Assembly: GCF_042186555.1 (NCBI RefSeq) | Contig: NC_133332.1 | Span: forward strand, 126,947,875-127,011,874 | Origin: Aquarana catesbeiana | Taxonomy: Eukaryota > Chordata > Amphibia > Anura > Ranidae | DNA: 64,000 nt | Direction of reading: 5' to 3' | Shown here: in pieces, positions 22,096 through 34,357 of the stretch | Layout: each line of letters opens with the position of its first letter | Position numbering within the stretch: the first letter of the stretch is position 1 | Position numbers and translations under genes: made by a program | The notes under the pieces: model-generated | Told to the model about the DNA's origin: nothing | Databases searched by the model: none | Seen by the model: only the letters and a program-made list of their open reading frames with translations

Positions 22096-23689
22096 GACAT
22101 GTGCACACTGAAATATTTCGTTTCGGAATTTCGTTTTCGTCCGAAAAATAAATTTATTTAGTTACTCCAGAAATTTGTTTATATTCATTTCGTTTTTCGT
22201 TAAAAATTGCATTCGTCTGAAAATCCAAATTAATTAAGGTCGAATCTGTCATTGAAGGCTTATGGTGTCTGTCGAATGTTCAAAGAAGATTCCATGTAGC
22301 AGCTAAACTGTACGACGCTGTATAGTTTAGCTGCTCCGTCAAATCTTCCAGGAACTTTCAACAGACACCATAAGCCAAAGATTCGACGTTTGTATGTTTT
22401 TCGCTGCTTTGTCGAATCTTCGTCGTTCATGTTGAATATATATAGTTCAAACAGAAAATGGACTGGTGATAGTGATCACTGATCAGACAGGTAACAAGAT
22501 AGGGTATATAGAATCTATATAGAATCTCAATCTATAATATAGAATCTATTATAATAAATCCCCCCCACCCCCCACAACACGAGCAGCCTCTGAGGCTATC
22601 ACAACAATAGTATCACTATCAAGTTCACAACACTAATGCCCTGTACACACGGTCGGACTTTGTTCGGACATTCCGACAACAAAACCCTAGGATTTTTTCA
22701 GACGGATGTTAGCTCAAACTTGTCTTGCATATACACGGTCACACAAAGTTGTCGCAAAATCCGATCGTTCTAAACACGGTGACGTAAAACACGTACGTCG
22801 GGACTATAAACGGGGCAGTGGCCAATAGCTTTCATCTCTTTTTTTATACTGAGCATGTGTGGCACTTTGTCTGTCGGATTTGTGTACACACGATCGGAGT
22901 TTCCGACAATGGATTTTGTTGTCAGAAAATTTTATATCCTGCTCTCAAACTTTGTGTGTCAGAAAATCCGGTGGAAAATGTGTGATGGAGCCCACACACG
23001 GTCGGAATTTCCGACAACAATCCTATCACACATTTTCCGTCGGAAAATCCGACCGTGTGTACGGGGCATAACACAATAGCAGCAGATTATTATGAAAAAG
23101 TTAAGTTGAACTGTAGCTTGCTTCACTATTGTTCTGCTGCTGTGCTTATGCTTAATTGCTAAATAATTCAGGTTCTCTGACAAACAGATCAGCTAAGATT
23201 GACTGTCTTCTGAAATGATTCAGTGTGTGTGTCTCTCTCTGCTAGCAAATCGTAAGTGAAAGTAAGTTGGCTGTACATGTGTACTTAGTTCTAGCTATTT
23301 TACTGCTCCTCCTCTTTGGTTACAATCAGCCAATAACATTCATCATTATCATTATTTTTATTTTACTTCCCCCACCCAATTCCAGCAGCGATCTTTTCTC
23401 TCTGTGTCGAATCTTTTCTCTCTATGTAGAATAATCTTGGACTAATAGAGCTAAGGTTAGGCACATTCGACCAGAGGTTCGATGGACACAGATTGTTATT
23501 GTCATCATCATGTCGAATCTCCTATCTATATCGAACTGTTGTCGCAACGAAAGCGAAAATAAAGCATTTTTTTATGTCGGATCTTTCGTTTTTCGGATTC
23601 TGCACTTTCGTTGTCATTTGTTAAAACGATAACGAAAATACCTGAAATTCGGACGAAAATGCATTTGGACAAAAATGAATGCACATGTC
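22096..23689. mobile_element. Non-autonomous TA-flanked DNA transposon (GACATGTGCA ends)
   Basis: Perfect 10-bp inverted ends GACATGTGCA and TGCACATGTC, each bordered by TA (22094-22095, 23690-23691), fit a Tc1/mariner-type insertion. Both subterminal regions are rich in TTTCG/CGAAA motifs. The Harbinger-type MITE at 22637-23068 is inserted inside. No transposase frame. Confidence 0.65.
22637..23068. mobile_element. Harbinger-type MITE, complete, innermost of the nest
   Basis: Flanked by TAA (22634-22636 and 23069-23071). Ends TGCCCTGTACACACGGTCGG and, inverted, CCGACCGTGTGTACGGGGCA differ at one position. At 432 bp it is almost the same length as the 18092 copy and collinear with it. Confidence 0.8.
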
Positions 23690-24456
23690 TAAAGGACAGC
23701 AATAAAATCACTTTTTAAAATTATCATTGGTAAGAGCTAGAACTTGCCCTGCTGTTTATGGTAGCACTGGGACAGAAAGCAAGGAGAAACTCCTTAATGG
23801 GGTCACAGAGAGCAAAAAAAACTGACAGGTTTTTACCCTTCCTTTTTTTTTTATCAGGTTTCATTTTTTAACAAATATAATAAATAAAGAAAAGAAAACA
23901 TAACATACATTTAAGCAAAGAAACAATTTAACAAAAAGAACAGTATCATCAACTGTACTTTTTGTTCGTTTATTGTCCAGCCCTTCAGAACTGTTCACGA
24001 GAGAAGGAAGAAAAGAGAAAAAAAAAGGAAAAAAATCTCTTTCTCTCTCTTCCTCTCTAACCCTTCCCTACTCTTCCACACATATACGATTCATAGTTTA
24101 AGGAGTCTATCAAAACTACATTTTAAGTGAAGATCATATTTTGTAGGAAATTGTTTCCTACACAACTAGTTTCTTAACGGACAATATCATAGAATTCAAT
24201 TTCAATTACTTTCTATAGAAGAATGCTGCCAACTAATACTTGTAAGCCTCCTTCATACTGAAAAGGCTGATGGTTTAGAGCTGCACGAGAAAGTTAATAT
24301 AAGGTCAAATACATAACTTTATTACAGATAGAGAAACTTTTACATATCTACTGGTAAATTTTATTTTTAAAATGAAACATACAATAAGTTGAGAATTCAT
24401 GTTGATACCTGTAATGAAAATAGGAAAATGTGCTAACTGCAAACTATTATATTTAA

Positions 24457-25653
24457 CCCTTTAATGCCTAAGCCTGTTTCTGACATTTGGTGTTTACAAG
24501 TTAAAATCCATATTTTTTTGCTAGAAAATTACTTAGAACCCCCAAACATTATATATATATTTTTAGCATAGAATCTAGAGAATAAAATGGCAATTGTTGC
24601 AATATTTTATATCACACGGTATTTGTGCAGCGGTGTTTTAAACGCAACTTTTTTGGAAAAGGGACACTTTCATGAATTTAAAAAAAACGAAACAATAAAG
24701 TTAGCCCAATTTTTTGTATAATGTGAAAGATGATGTTATGCCCAGTAAATAGATACCAAACATGTCACGCTTTATAATTGCACGCACTCGTGGAATGGCG
24801 ACAAACTACGGTACCTAAAAATCTCCATAGGTGACGCTTTACATTTTTTTTACGGTTACCAGGTTAGCGTTACAGAGGAGGTCTAGTGTTAGAATTATTG
24901 CTCTCACTCTGACAATCGCGGTGATACCTCACATGTGTGATTTGAACACTGTTTACATATGCGGGCACGACTTTGGTATGCGTTTTCTTTGCCCCGCGAT
25001 CTTGCGGGGATGGTGGTGCTTTAAAACTTTTTTTTTTCGTGTTTATTTTATTTATTTTTATATTATTAAACTCTGTTTTAAAAATAATTTTTGATCACTT
25101 TTATTGCTGTTACAAGGATTGTAAACATCCCTTGTGAAAGTAATAGGTGGTGACAGGTACTCTTTAAGGAGGGATCGAGGGTCTAAAAGGCCTCCAATCC
25201 CTCCTTTTTACTTCAAAGTATTCATATCGCTGAAAACGGCGATTCTGAATATTGTATATTTTTTCTAAATCAGGCACCATTGGCAGCCAAATAAACCCGA
25301 AGTGACGTTGTGACATTGCTTTCATGTTTACATTCAGGAGACTTGAACAAAGCCATTTATGGCTTTGTTCCAGTCTGTGGCTAGACGCTGGAAGTGCCGG
25401 ATTGCGGATCGGGTCTCCCGGTGGGACGGGAGGCCCGGTTAGAGCGGCGGGAGGCAGCGGGAGGCAGCGGGAGGCAGCGGGAGGGGAGATGTCCCCTCCT
25501 GCTCCTCCGGGATAACAATTGAGTGGCATCAGTTGTTATCCCTGGAACGCCCAATCTAAAAAACGGTACAGCTGCCCTGCAGCTGCGGGCATCATCCCGG
25601 TATAACCCCCGAAAGCCGAGGCCGCATATCTGCGTACGCTCGGTGGGAAGGGG
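24457..25653 (-). mobile_element. piggyBac-type element, inverted relative of the 9.5-12.5 kb element
   Basis: TTAA at 24453-24456 precedes CCCTTTAATGCC. The right end GGTGGGAAGGGG is followed by ATAA, one change from TTAA. The interior is the reverse complement, with divergence, of about 11050-11660 (shared landmarks: the ACCTCACATGTG/CACATGTGAGGT segment and the GATGATGTTATGCCCAGTAA region). Noncoding. Confidence 0.6.
25449..25485 (+). repeat. G-quadruplex-type 10-bp tandem repeat
   Basis: Four GGG runs separated by 7-nt AGGCAGC loops and followed by GGGG match the G3-N1-7 quadruplex rule on the + strand. It lies inside the GC-rich end of a piggyBac-type element. Confidence 0.7.
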
Positions 25654-26272
25654 ATAAATATATATTTTAATTAAAAAAAAGATTCAAGTTGTATATATAA
25701 CCAAACCTTTAATTTAGTTTGGATATAGTATGTAAGGAGGAAACCCCTGCCAAGTGTTTATTGATGTCCATTCCCCAATTGAGGTGATCCATCCTCTGTT
25801 TGTGTGCTTTGTCACCGAGAAAAAAAATGATGGGAAATCCAAAATTTTACAGTTCTCACTAGAACAAGATATTAAAGAAAATCTGCCAATGAGGACACAT
25901 GTTTCTTTTTTTTGTTTACAAAAGTTTTATTTGGAAGCTTAGATGAACAGACATTAGGTATAATATGACATTACAATTTAACATTGAACTAATAGGTTGT
26001 ATACAAAGAAAGAGGTTATTTAACATCGTGTAACAGATGTGATCATAGACAATAAACGAAGGTTTGTATATGAATAAAGTAGGGCATAACATAGTATCAT
26101 CAGTTTCAATCACAATTATCTATCAGAGGAGTTCCCCTCACTTTATAGAGATTTTCTCTCAATTTTTGTTACATCTCTGGGACAGGAAGTGAAGGTAAAT
26201 CAAAAATAAACTGACAGGAACTATAAACCATGCAAATCAATCTTAATGTGTATCTCTAGGCAAAATCCTTTA

Positions 26273-26691
26273 CAGGCGGTCCCCGGGTTACAAACATCCG
26301 ACTTACAAATGACTCCTATTTACAAACGGAGGGAGACAACAGGAAGTGAGAGGAAATCCACCCCTAGGAAGGGATATTCTCTCCTGTAAGATTTATCATG
26401 GGAAAAAGGTGTCTCCACTGAATCTTTATCACCAATCCTTGTTTCCACAACAACCCAATTTTTTCAAAATCCAATTGTCACAGGGACAGAAAGTGAGGTG
26501 AAATTTTCAGACAGACGGCAAAACAAATGTTACAGGGGTGTTAACCCTTCCCTATGCTATCCAAAAAACTTAAAAATATTTTTTTTGGCTGGAGCTACAC
26601 TTAAAAAATGCACCTTTTCCGAATTACAAACAAATTCAACTTAAGAACAAACCTACATACCCTATTTTGTTTGTAACATGGGGACTGCCTG
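26273..26691. mobile_element. pogo/Tigger-like MITE with TA target sites
   Basis: Ends CAGGCGGTCCCCGGGTTAC and, inverted, GTAACATGGGGACTGCCTG are bordered by TA (26271-26272, 26692-26693). CAGGC.GTCCCC.GGTTAC is a terminal consensus of pogo-group elements. Noncoding, 419 bp. Confidence 0.65.
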
Positions 26692-27284
26692 TATTCTTCG
26701 TTTTGGATAGCGTGAGGTCGGATTAGATACTCTGTATCTTTATTGCTGTCTGTGTGCCCATTGGGGAGTTTCATGCCCATATTTATACTGATTACCATTG
26801 TCATCTAGAAATGAAGTGAGGTGAAATCCAAAATGTTGTCCCCAGAACAAGAGATTAAGGAAAATATTCAAATTTCTATGACTTTGGGAGATTTCCCCTA
26901 ACTTTCTGTTGTGTCTCTGGGACAGGAAATAAACATAAACTTCCCCACTGGTACGCAAAAAGCAAAAAATAATCTGGCAAGGGTTTTAACCCTCTCTATC
27001 TATCTACAACTAATAAAAATGGCTAAACATTAATTTTACACAACCTTCTTTACCTGAAATTAGGGAAACACCAATCCAAACTTTGTTTAACATGGAAAGT
27101 TATCTGACTAAACAGCTTTAGGTGTAATGAGACATTTTTCACAGTAAACTGTTGCCAGAGCAGCCAGGCCATTGATACAAATGATCCCTGTGCTGTGCAG
27201 TGATATGTTAATGATGGCACCTGCCAATGTACTTAAGATGTCAACAAGCAAAGTCCTTTCTTATGATAACAATTCCTGACATTC

Positions 27285-27657
27285 AGGTTTGGTTTTCACA
27301 TATGCAATGAGAGAACTGAATTTTGGTGCAGATGCAATGCAATTTCAGCCATACATTTTGTATGGCTGAAATTTGCATTGCACAGACATCACATGTGATT
27401 GCACAGCAATGCCGGGCGATTTACATGCAATGCCTGTCATCACATATGTGTGAACTGGCACTATGCAATTCGATTCCTGCACCTTTCTACAGTTCGCACT
27501 GTGATCTGCGAACTGATCTGGGGGTGTCATTAACTTTATATTGACACCCCCAGCGGTTTGCAGATCTCAGTGTGAATCACTATGCGATTCAGGTGCGATG
27601 CGAGAACCCGCACTGGATTTGCAGGGATTCGCATTGCACCAGTGTGAACCGAGCCTA
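27285..27657. mobile_element. MITE of the GGTTCACA family, with internal hairpins
   Basis: The ends resemble AGGCTGGGTTCACAC (left diverged; right GTGTGAACCGAGCCT). Inside are two near-perfect hairpins: 27341-27355 with 27359-27373 (15-bp arms, 3-nt loop), and a GGGGGTGTCA arm with TGACACCCCC at about 27520-27552. Confidence 0.55.
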
Positions 27658-27659
27658 AG

Positions 27660-28762
27660 AGAGTAAATGTGACAAAGCAGAAACAAGGACTCTAAATTAG
27701 TAGGTTCGTATGTACTCTTTGCATTTTTCATGTGGGAACTGATGTGAATGAATAGTACGTAATGCACTGCATAAACTGATGGTACTATAAATAAATGCCT
27801 GTAATAAATACAATTAAAAAAATAAGCGGGAATTTAAATAGTCTGGGTTTTCTTATTTGATTAAAACTTCTTGCAAACATTAGACAGTTTGCTGTGCATG
27901 TACAGCTGATCAATAATTTTCCTAACTAAATATCTTTCTACAAACATGCATGTTGGCTAATTGTATGTTTGTGTCTATGGAGGAGGGCAAATGCTGGAAC
28001 GTCATTGGGGAAACAATACGATCAAAAGGGAAAATCCATCATGACCACTCAACTTTCCACCAAGTAGGCTCAGCCAAGAAGCGTTGACCAAGGTTGTAAA
28101 AGGGCCCAACAAGATTACAAATTGTTTCTTAATTCAAGCATAAGCAGTTGGGCTGGATGAATATTCTATAATGCCTGTAATCGCCTTCAGTTAGAAGATA
28201 GTAGAGTTAATAAATCAAAACATCTCATACAATGTTTTATCACAGTCATTCACACATTACTTAATAAGTCTTATCCAAGGTCAACAATACATGAGCATAA
28301 TTGATGCTTTGTCTTACCTAGTCCTTGTAAGTTAACTGTATTCAGTAAATCTTCTATCCGCCTGCCTGTGTTTTAATTCCTCTTAAAGTGTATATTCTTG
28401 GTTCTTTTTGAAAATCTCATTGTGAAATGAATAAAGAGATATTTTTAATTATCTTACAGATGTATCTTATATAGAAAAAAAAATACATTTAATTATTAGA
28501 AGTTAGACAATTAAATAAAACACAGTATGATGTCTATTGTCTGATATATAGCAAAGCATTTTCTTTATTTATTAAGTTAAAATAACAAAATAGAGATAAT
28601 TAAAAGCTAGAAGCATACAATATGTCTTAAGAAATGTTGGCTAAGATATTAGTTTAACAAAACAAAATTTAAAAACAGGGAGAATGGAACTTCTAAACTA
28701 CAATTTCTGGGGCAAGTGATCCTTTAAAATAGACCATACACCTAAAAACTATTTTTTTTTTG
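27660..28762. other. No recognisable feature
   Basis: AT-rich, without coding or repeat signals I can support. Confidence 0.4.
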
Positions 28763-28766
28763 TTAA

Positions 28767-29212
28767 AGCAGAGTTCCACCCAAAAATGGAACATCCGCTT
28801 TAAGTGATCCCCTGACGTGCCACATTTGGCATGTCATTTTATTTGGGGGGTGGATACCCAGTTTTTATGGGCATCCAGCTCCCACTTCCTCCCCGGGCTC
28901 TGTGGCGCTAGGAGTAAGTTCACCTCTCCCCCCTCCCTCCCTCCCTGCAATCTTCTGGGACACAAGTCCCAGAAGATCGCCCGACTATTCACAGTGCGCA
29001 GCACGGTTCACGCATGCGCAGTGTGCATCCGGCTGTGAAGCCACAGCCGGGAGCCCACAGTTAGAATTTCGGCACCTCGGAGAGGAGGGGGAGAGAAGCG
29101 GAGCTTTGTACGCCCGCATCGGTGGACCCTGGGACAGGTGAGTGTCTGTTTATTAAAAGTCAGCAGCTACACTTTTTGTAGCTGCTGGCTTTTAAATGAG
29201 TGGAACTACTCT
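28767..29212. mobile_element. TTAA-flanked MITE (AGCAGAGTTCCACC ends)
   Basis: TTAA at 28763-28766 and 29213-29216. Ends AGCAGAGTTCCACC and GAGTGGAACTACTCT are inverted with a few mismatches. Near the right end CAGCAGCTAC...GTAGCTGCTG forms a hairpin (about 29162-29187). GC-rich centre, noncoding. The target suggests piggyBac mobilisation. Confidence 0.65.
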
Positions 29213-29292
29213 TTAAATCTTGACATTTAAATTATACTCTTTATTGTCAAATTTATCAAAGTGTTCAGGGGGCCTTAATGATTTACAGGAGC

Positions 29293-29439
29293 TGATTTAC
29301 TAAAACTGGAGAGTGCAAAACCTGGTGCAGATCCCAGTTTTTTTTTGTCAAAGCCTAATTGAACAAGCTGAAGTTAGAAGCTGATTGGCTACCATGCACT
29401 GCTGCATTAGATTTTACACTCCCTAGTTTTAGTAAATCA
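29293..29439. mobile_element. Short MITE with TGATTTACTAAAACT ends
   Basis: Left TGATTTACTAAAACTGGAGA and right TAGTTTTAGTAAATCA are inverted repeats of about 16 bp, followed on both sides by similar GAGAGTG and CACTCCC segments. 147 bp, noncoding. A related pair of ends occurs at 60105-60281. Confidence 0.65.
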
Positions 29440-29444
29440 ACCAC

Positions 29445-30845
29445 ACAGTGTTACTGAATTTCTAAAAATTTTTAAAGGCGAATCTTAGTTGCAGATTATT
29501 AGGCAAAATGGGAGCACTGAGCGTTAACTCAGCATTATTTAATAAAACAAAACTGAGAGAGTTACAGGTTTAAGGGTAACAGGATATTTTTTTCAAATTA
29601 GTGAGTCCTGCATGATAAATACATGCTCCTGGAGGCAAATTTATGTGTGAACCTGTGAACATTTTACAGAGAAACACAAAACTTCTAAAAGTTTGAAGCT
29701 GTCCCTTGAAATCTCCATTCCATTTGCAATTACAATGTAACCTTGCTTTTGGGCATTCACACTGTACAAGTGTATAGACCTTTATTAGCATGCCAATTGA
29801 TTTTTACATGTTTTACAGCCGATGTTTCTAAAAAAGAGTAAATGGCATGCTAAAAAAAAGCTATTAAAAGTCCAGGAAACCAAAACAAACACACCTTGTA
29901 CCTTTCACAGGTGCACGTTTAATAATGCAGAGGCTGTTTATTTTATCCATTGTGTAAAGGATTGCAACATTGTCTGCTAATGATGCGGCTATTTTTACTT
30001 ATGTTGTTACAATAAAGAATAAAATTGCAGCTAGTTTACAGTTACGTAAGGACTATGTTGGAATTATAAATTAAATGCAGAAACCACCTTTAAAATGAGC
30101 TGTGTAAAGCAATCTGAGACAATGAAAAAGTTACTTTGACTTTTTTTTTAATTCATGTTATTGTTGCCAGAAAATCAGCACTTTTTTTTTTTTTTTAATT
30201 ATTATTATTTATTTATTTTTTACTTATGGACACTTTTGGAGAGAGCTACTTGTGAACCGCATAGATGCTGCAGGAAAGTTATGTCTTCTCACACTTCTCC
30301 ATTGTTAGATGCTTTAGACAATTGTTCATCATGTCCACAAGTATTAAATAGCCAGTCAATTCAAAAGGTGATATTTTAGCTATAGGTGGTATAGCTTTTT
30401 TGTCCACCTAGGAGTTCTGAATGATTCTGCACACTTTTAAATCATCCAGCATCTCTTTTTTTATTCTTTGTAACAAAAAATAAATAAAAAGTTCAACAGG
30501 ATGAGAGGGGCTGCAACAGAGGCACAAACCAGGGACTCAAGCATATAGACTTCACCAAGCTTCCCTGAAGCATTATCAAGTGACTTAACTCCTCCACCAT
30601 CTACCGAAAATTGAGTTTTTGATGAACTGACCCTTTAACTTGGAAGCTGAAAGAATTAGTAAAAACGTGTTACTTCAATTCGATAATAGCTGCATACCCA
30701 AGCATTCTTTTTTTGGGTGGCAGGTTCTGTTTAATGCTGGGCATAAGTCCTGCCCTTTTGAAATTACTAAAGTGTCTATTTATAAAAAATAAAATGTATT
30801 GAGGAAAAGTCTCGGTCAGATGTCATGAATAATCCTGTTTTTTGC
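29445..30845. other. No gene or repeat recognised
   Basis: Apart from A/T-rich simple sequence at 30180-30225 and a weak hammerhead-like hairpin near 30550-30585 (discussed under rejected items), nothing can be supported. Confidence 0.4.
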
Positions 30846-30847
30846 CT

Positions 30848-31121
30848 AAGGCTTGGTTCACAATGGATGCCAATGCGGCTCCCAGCAGGGGTCCTGTGCG
30901 TCATTATTCACCGTTTAGGGTCTGATTTCAGCACGAATTTTGGTCTGAATTAGGACCTGAAACTGATCAAAAGACTTACAGGGCTCCTGTGCAAATTTGC
31001 ACCGGAGCCGCATTGAAGATATGTGAACTGGTTCCATAGAGAGACGGTCACGTTCTCCTTCTATTGCAAATTGGATGTGGAGATCTCGCATCCAATTCGT
31101 AATTGTGTGAACCCGGCCTAA
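30848..31121. mobile_element. MITE of the GGTTCACA family
   Basis: Ends AGGCTTGGTTCACA and TGTGTGAACCCGGCCT are inverted. The interior (GCGGCTCC...GGTCCTGTGCG) matches, in opposite orientation, the copy at 35026-35299. Confidence 0.65.
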
Positions 31122-31235
31122 TACATTTATTTGTAGCTGCTGACTTTTTTTGTAGCTGCTGACTTTTATTTTTTTATTTTTAGAGTAAGAGACAGCTAGA
31201 ACTCCTTTCTGTTGGTGTCTGTGTTACTGTTGATC

Positions 31236-31361
31236 CAGATCTCAAATTTTGTTTGTCGGAAATTCAGACGGAAAATGTCCGATGGAGCCTACACACGGTC
31301 GGAATTTCCGCCAACAAACTCCCATCGAACATTTCCCGTTGGAAAATCCAACCGTGTGTGT
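31236..31361 (-). mobile_element. Harbinger-type MITE fragment
   Basis: Contains the family's TTTGTCGGAAATTC and CACACGGTCGGAATTTCCG modules and one terminus, CCAACCGTGTGTGTGGGGCA. Closest in layout to the truncated 6553-6766 copy. Confidence 0.6.
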
Positions 31362-31970
31362 GGGGCAATAGAGTAAAGAAAATCTTTCTAATAGGATCTG
31401 TGTAGCAGTGAACACCTGAAAGGTTTTCTAACCCCTCCGCACTCAATCAACAATGCATATATCATTTTTATTTTATAAAGTCATTTCACCATTGCCGAGC
31501 AACTTGCAGTGGAAAGTAGGTGGTCTTCCCACCTTCTGTTCAGGTCCCTAAAATGTGTTAGAAAATTTGCACGGAACTGGAAACGGAGCCAGAAGCCTGT
31601 ATGCTTTGCTACAGGCAGTAATTATTCAGCATGTTTTTGCACAGTCTAATTTGTATTACTGTAATCTGGAAACAGACTTTATCAGCAGTGTGATCAGCTG
31701 TGTGAATATAAATAAAGGGGGACTTTGAGTCAAACAGATAAAGAGTAGATTGAACTTGAATAATTATATTGTCATATGGTAACCCATACCATGATTTAAC
31801 CATTCTATGCATAGTTTATTGCATAGTCTATTTCAGAAACTGGACTGGGCTAGAATCATAAAACCACTATGTTTCCTGGCACAAAAATGTATCTCCTCAT
31901 CTATGCTCGTGTAATGGGGGACAGGGGGTATAATTTGTGAGTAATCAACTTCCTCAAACACCAGTATTAA

Positions 31971-32522
31971 AGTGGTATTAAACCCAAAGCCAACAATGTA
32001 ATATATTGCAGTTTAGCAATCATTAGATTTGGCGGCTGCATTCGTTTTCTTTTTTAGGCTTTTTTCCTTCTATATTCACTTGGTGATCTATCCAATAACA
32101 ACCCCCCAGGGACACAGCAGACAGCAGCATTGTCAGTCTGGAGGACGGGAGTGTTAGATGTGCTAACAAATTTTAATACATTAACAAATTGAAGCAAAAC
32201 TCCAGCTCACACTTTATAATAATTTATAACGTACAGCTTTTTTCTTTTTGGGGTAAACGTTTTACATGAATAAATAAAAGTTGATCATTTTAAGCACCCC
32301 TGCCATTGTTAAATGGTTTGTCTCTTCCCTGTAAACTGGTACACCTGGAAGAGAATTTTTCAAGAGTTCTTTTGGAAAACAACAGAATTGCTGGCTGAGT
32401 CATCTTCGCAAAATAAAAGAAAGAAAGCCTTAAAAAAAGAAAACTAATACAGACACCACATCTAGGAATTGGTAAGCTGCAATATAATAAATGTTTGCTT
32501 TTGGGTTTAATACTAGTTTATT
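31971..32522. mobile_element. MITE with GTATTAAACCCAAA ends
   Basis: Left TAAAGTGGTATTAAACCCAA and right TTTTGGGTTTAATACTAGTT are inverted. Just inside each end a TGCAATATA-type segment also matches in inverted form. A half copy with the same right end is at about 45875-45965. Confidence 0.55.
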
Positions 32523-32737
32523 GTTTGCAATCCAAACATTAAACCAGTTTTTACCTTTGAAAAGCAGGTCTAGCAGTGATATGTGGGAGTTCATTATTTG
32601 CTTATTCGCCCACCAGTATCTCTGGATACATTTTTGAAAGATGCAACACAGTGAGACAATTAAATGTACTTGACTGTGAAGGTAAACTGTATGTAAAAAT
32701 GGCATGAAAAACAAAGTAGCCAAGAAGTAGTGCTATT

Positions 32738-33020
32738 AAGCCCAGGTTCACACTGACAGTGGGATTGAAATTGTGTGAGTTTCATTCCTGCATGTCAGTC
32801 CAACTTCGGAGGCGATTTCAGAGACATCTGTGCGGGTTCCTGTCTATACAAATTGCACCCCGAAAAGTAGTACAGAAACCACTTTTGGGAATTGGTGCGG
32901 AGCCGAAAATGCGGCATCGCACCGATTCGGACAGTGCCATTGTCAGCAATAGCTGCCGATTTGAAAAGGGATTTGACATGTCAAATCCCATGCCAAATCG
33001 CATCAATGTGAACCTAGGCC
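32738..33020. mobile_element. MITE of the GGTTCACA family, diverged
   Basis: Ends AGCCCAGGTTCACAC and AATGTGAACCTAGGCC are inverted. The interior differs from the 30848 and 35026 copies. Confidence 0.5.
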
Positions 33021-33132
33021 ATTGGACATTAAACAATTTGCATATTCTTAGTGGTAAAATGGCCATCCCTGACTTCTCTAGCTGCTTTTGATGTCAAGTT
33101 ATTAATTCTCAAAATCACAAGTCCCTGTTCAC

Positions 33133-33425
33133 ACAGGGGGTCCTAATCCATGTCCTATGCAGGGTGGTGTTTACTGGCATGGGGATGCACAGGTGTTGCG
33201 TGCCCATTGGCTACACAGATACAGCTGCTGCTCCCAATGTGAGATCTGTGCGGGTGTGTGGCCCCAAACACCCAAGGGAACTTCAGGGCCATGCACCTGC
33301 ACACGTATGCATGTTGTATTGGAAGTAGCAGCTGTGACCATGCAGTTATGGGATACCTGTGCATCCCTGTGCCAGTAAACAAGGCCCTCCATGGGGCATG
33401 GATTCAAATTTCCCAAGTGAACAAG
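33133..33425. mobile_element. Foldback MITE with ~35-bp inverted arms
   Basis: The segment at about 33160-33196 (GTTTACTGGCATGGGGATGC...) is the imperfect reverse complement of 33355-33388 (GCATCCCTGTGCCAGTAAAC). A secondary inverted pair flanks the centre (ATGCACCTGC/GCAGCTGTG region). Noncoding. Confidence 0.5.
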
Positions 33426-33561
33426 GCCAAAGACTCTAAGGTCTATAGTAAAAACACCCGCTGTGTGTTCACATTGGGGGCTGGCAGCCTGCCAGGATCA
33501 GCTCTCCATAGAAGAAACCTATGGTTGAAGGAAAGAAAATTGCAAAATCTATGGCCAGCCT

Positions 33562-34357
33562 TAAGCTTAGTACACACTAATGATGCGTACACACACGATT
33601 GGATTTTCTGACGGGAAATGTTCGATGGGAGCTTGTTGTCAGAAATTCGGACCATGTGTAGGCTCCATTAGACATTTTTCATCGGAATTTCCTCCAAACA
33701 AAATTCGAGATCTGGATCTCAAATTTTCCGACAACAAAATCCATTCTCATAAATTCCAATTGTGTGTACACAATTCCGACGCACAAAATTCCACGCTTGC
33801 TCGGAATCAAGCAGAAGAGCCGCACTGGTTATTGAACTTCATTTTTCTCGGCTCGTCGTATGTGTGGTACGTCACCGCGTTCTTGGCGATCGGAATTTCC
33901 GACAACATTTGTGTGACCGTGTGTATGCAAGACAAGTTTGAGCCAAAATCCGTCGGAAAAAAACATAGATTTTGTTGTCTGAATGTGCAATCATGTGTAC
34001 GCGGCATACTCGTTTTTTCTTTTTGTTCAACCCAGCAGGACTGAAGGAAAAACAACTGACAGTTTAGAAGGAGCCGCTGTACTAACTATGCAATGTTAGT
34101 ACAGCGATCTCCCCTGCTGTTCTATTGTTTTCTGACAGAGGGATCCCCCCCGTCAGAGTCAGACCACTCCGGTCAGCGCTCTCAGCCATTGGCTGAGAGT
34201 GCTGATCAGGAGCTGATTGGCACACCTTTCTTGGTCATGCCCCTTCGACAGAAGCTGGCCAGCCAGCTTCTGCGGACTGGCTGCAGTACATATTGGTCAG
34301 TTTCTATTGAACTGACCGATACCGCCCGACATTCGGCCCGTGTGTACTAGGCTTTAC
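33562..34357. mobile_element. MITE with AGTACACAC ends containing a Harbinger-type MITE
   Basis: Outer ends AAGCTTAGTACACACT and CGTGTGTACTAGGCTT are inverted. A diverged copy of the CACACGGTCGGA family lies inside at about 33583-34006. The remaining right part (34060-34340) has its own TTAGTACAG/CTGTACTAA hairpin at about 34077-34103. Confidence 0.5.

Larger units (their letters stand above)
21968..23842. mobile_element. MITE with GGAAGGGTTAAAACCT ends, outermost of a three-level nest
   Basis: Left end GGGGAAGGGTTAAAACCT is matched in inverted form by AGGTTTTTACCCTTCC at the right. About 1.6 kb of its interior is a second transposon (22096-23689). Related ends recur near 26535 and 26975, so this is a dispersed family. 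Its superfamily is not clear. Confidence 0.5.

Noticed and set aside
30550..30585. Hammerhead-like sequence on the - strand (UUGAUAA, hairpin GCUUC-AGG-GAAGC)
   Set aside because: The hairpin is perfect but no GAAA follows, two core positions differ and no cleavage triplet aligns. At most a very old relic.
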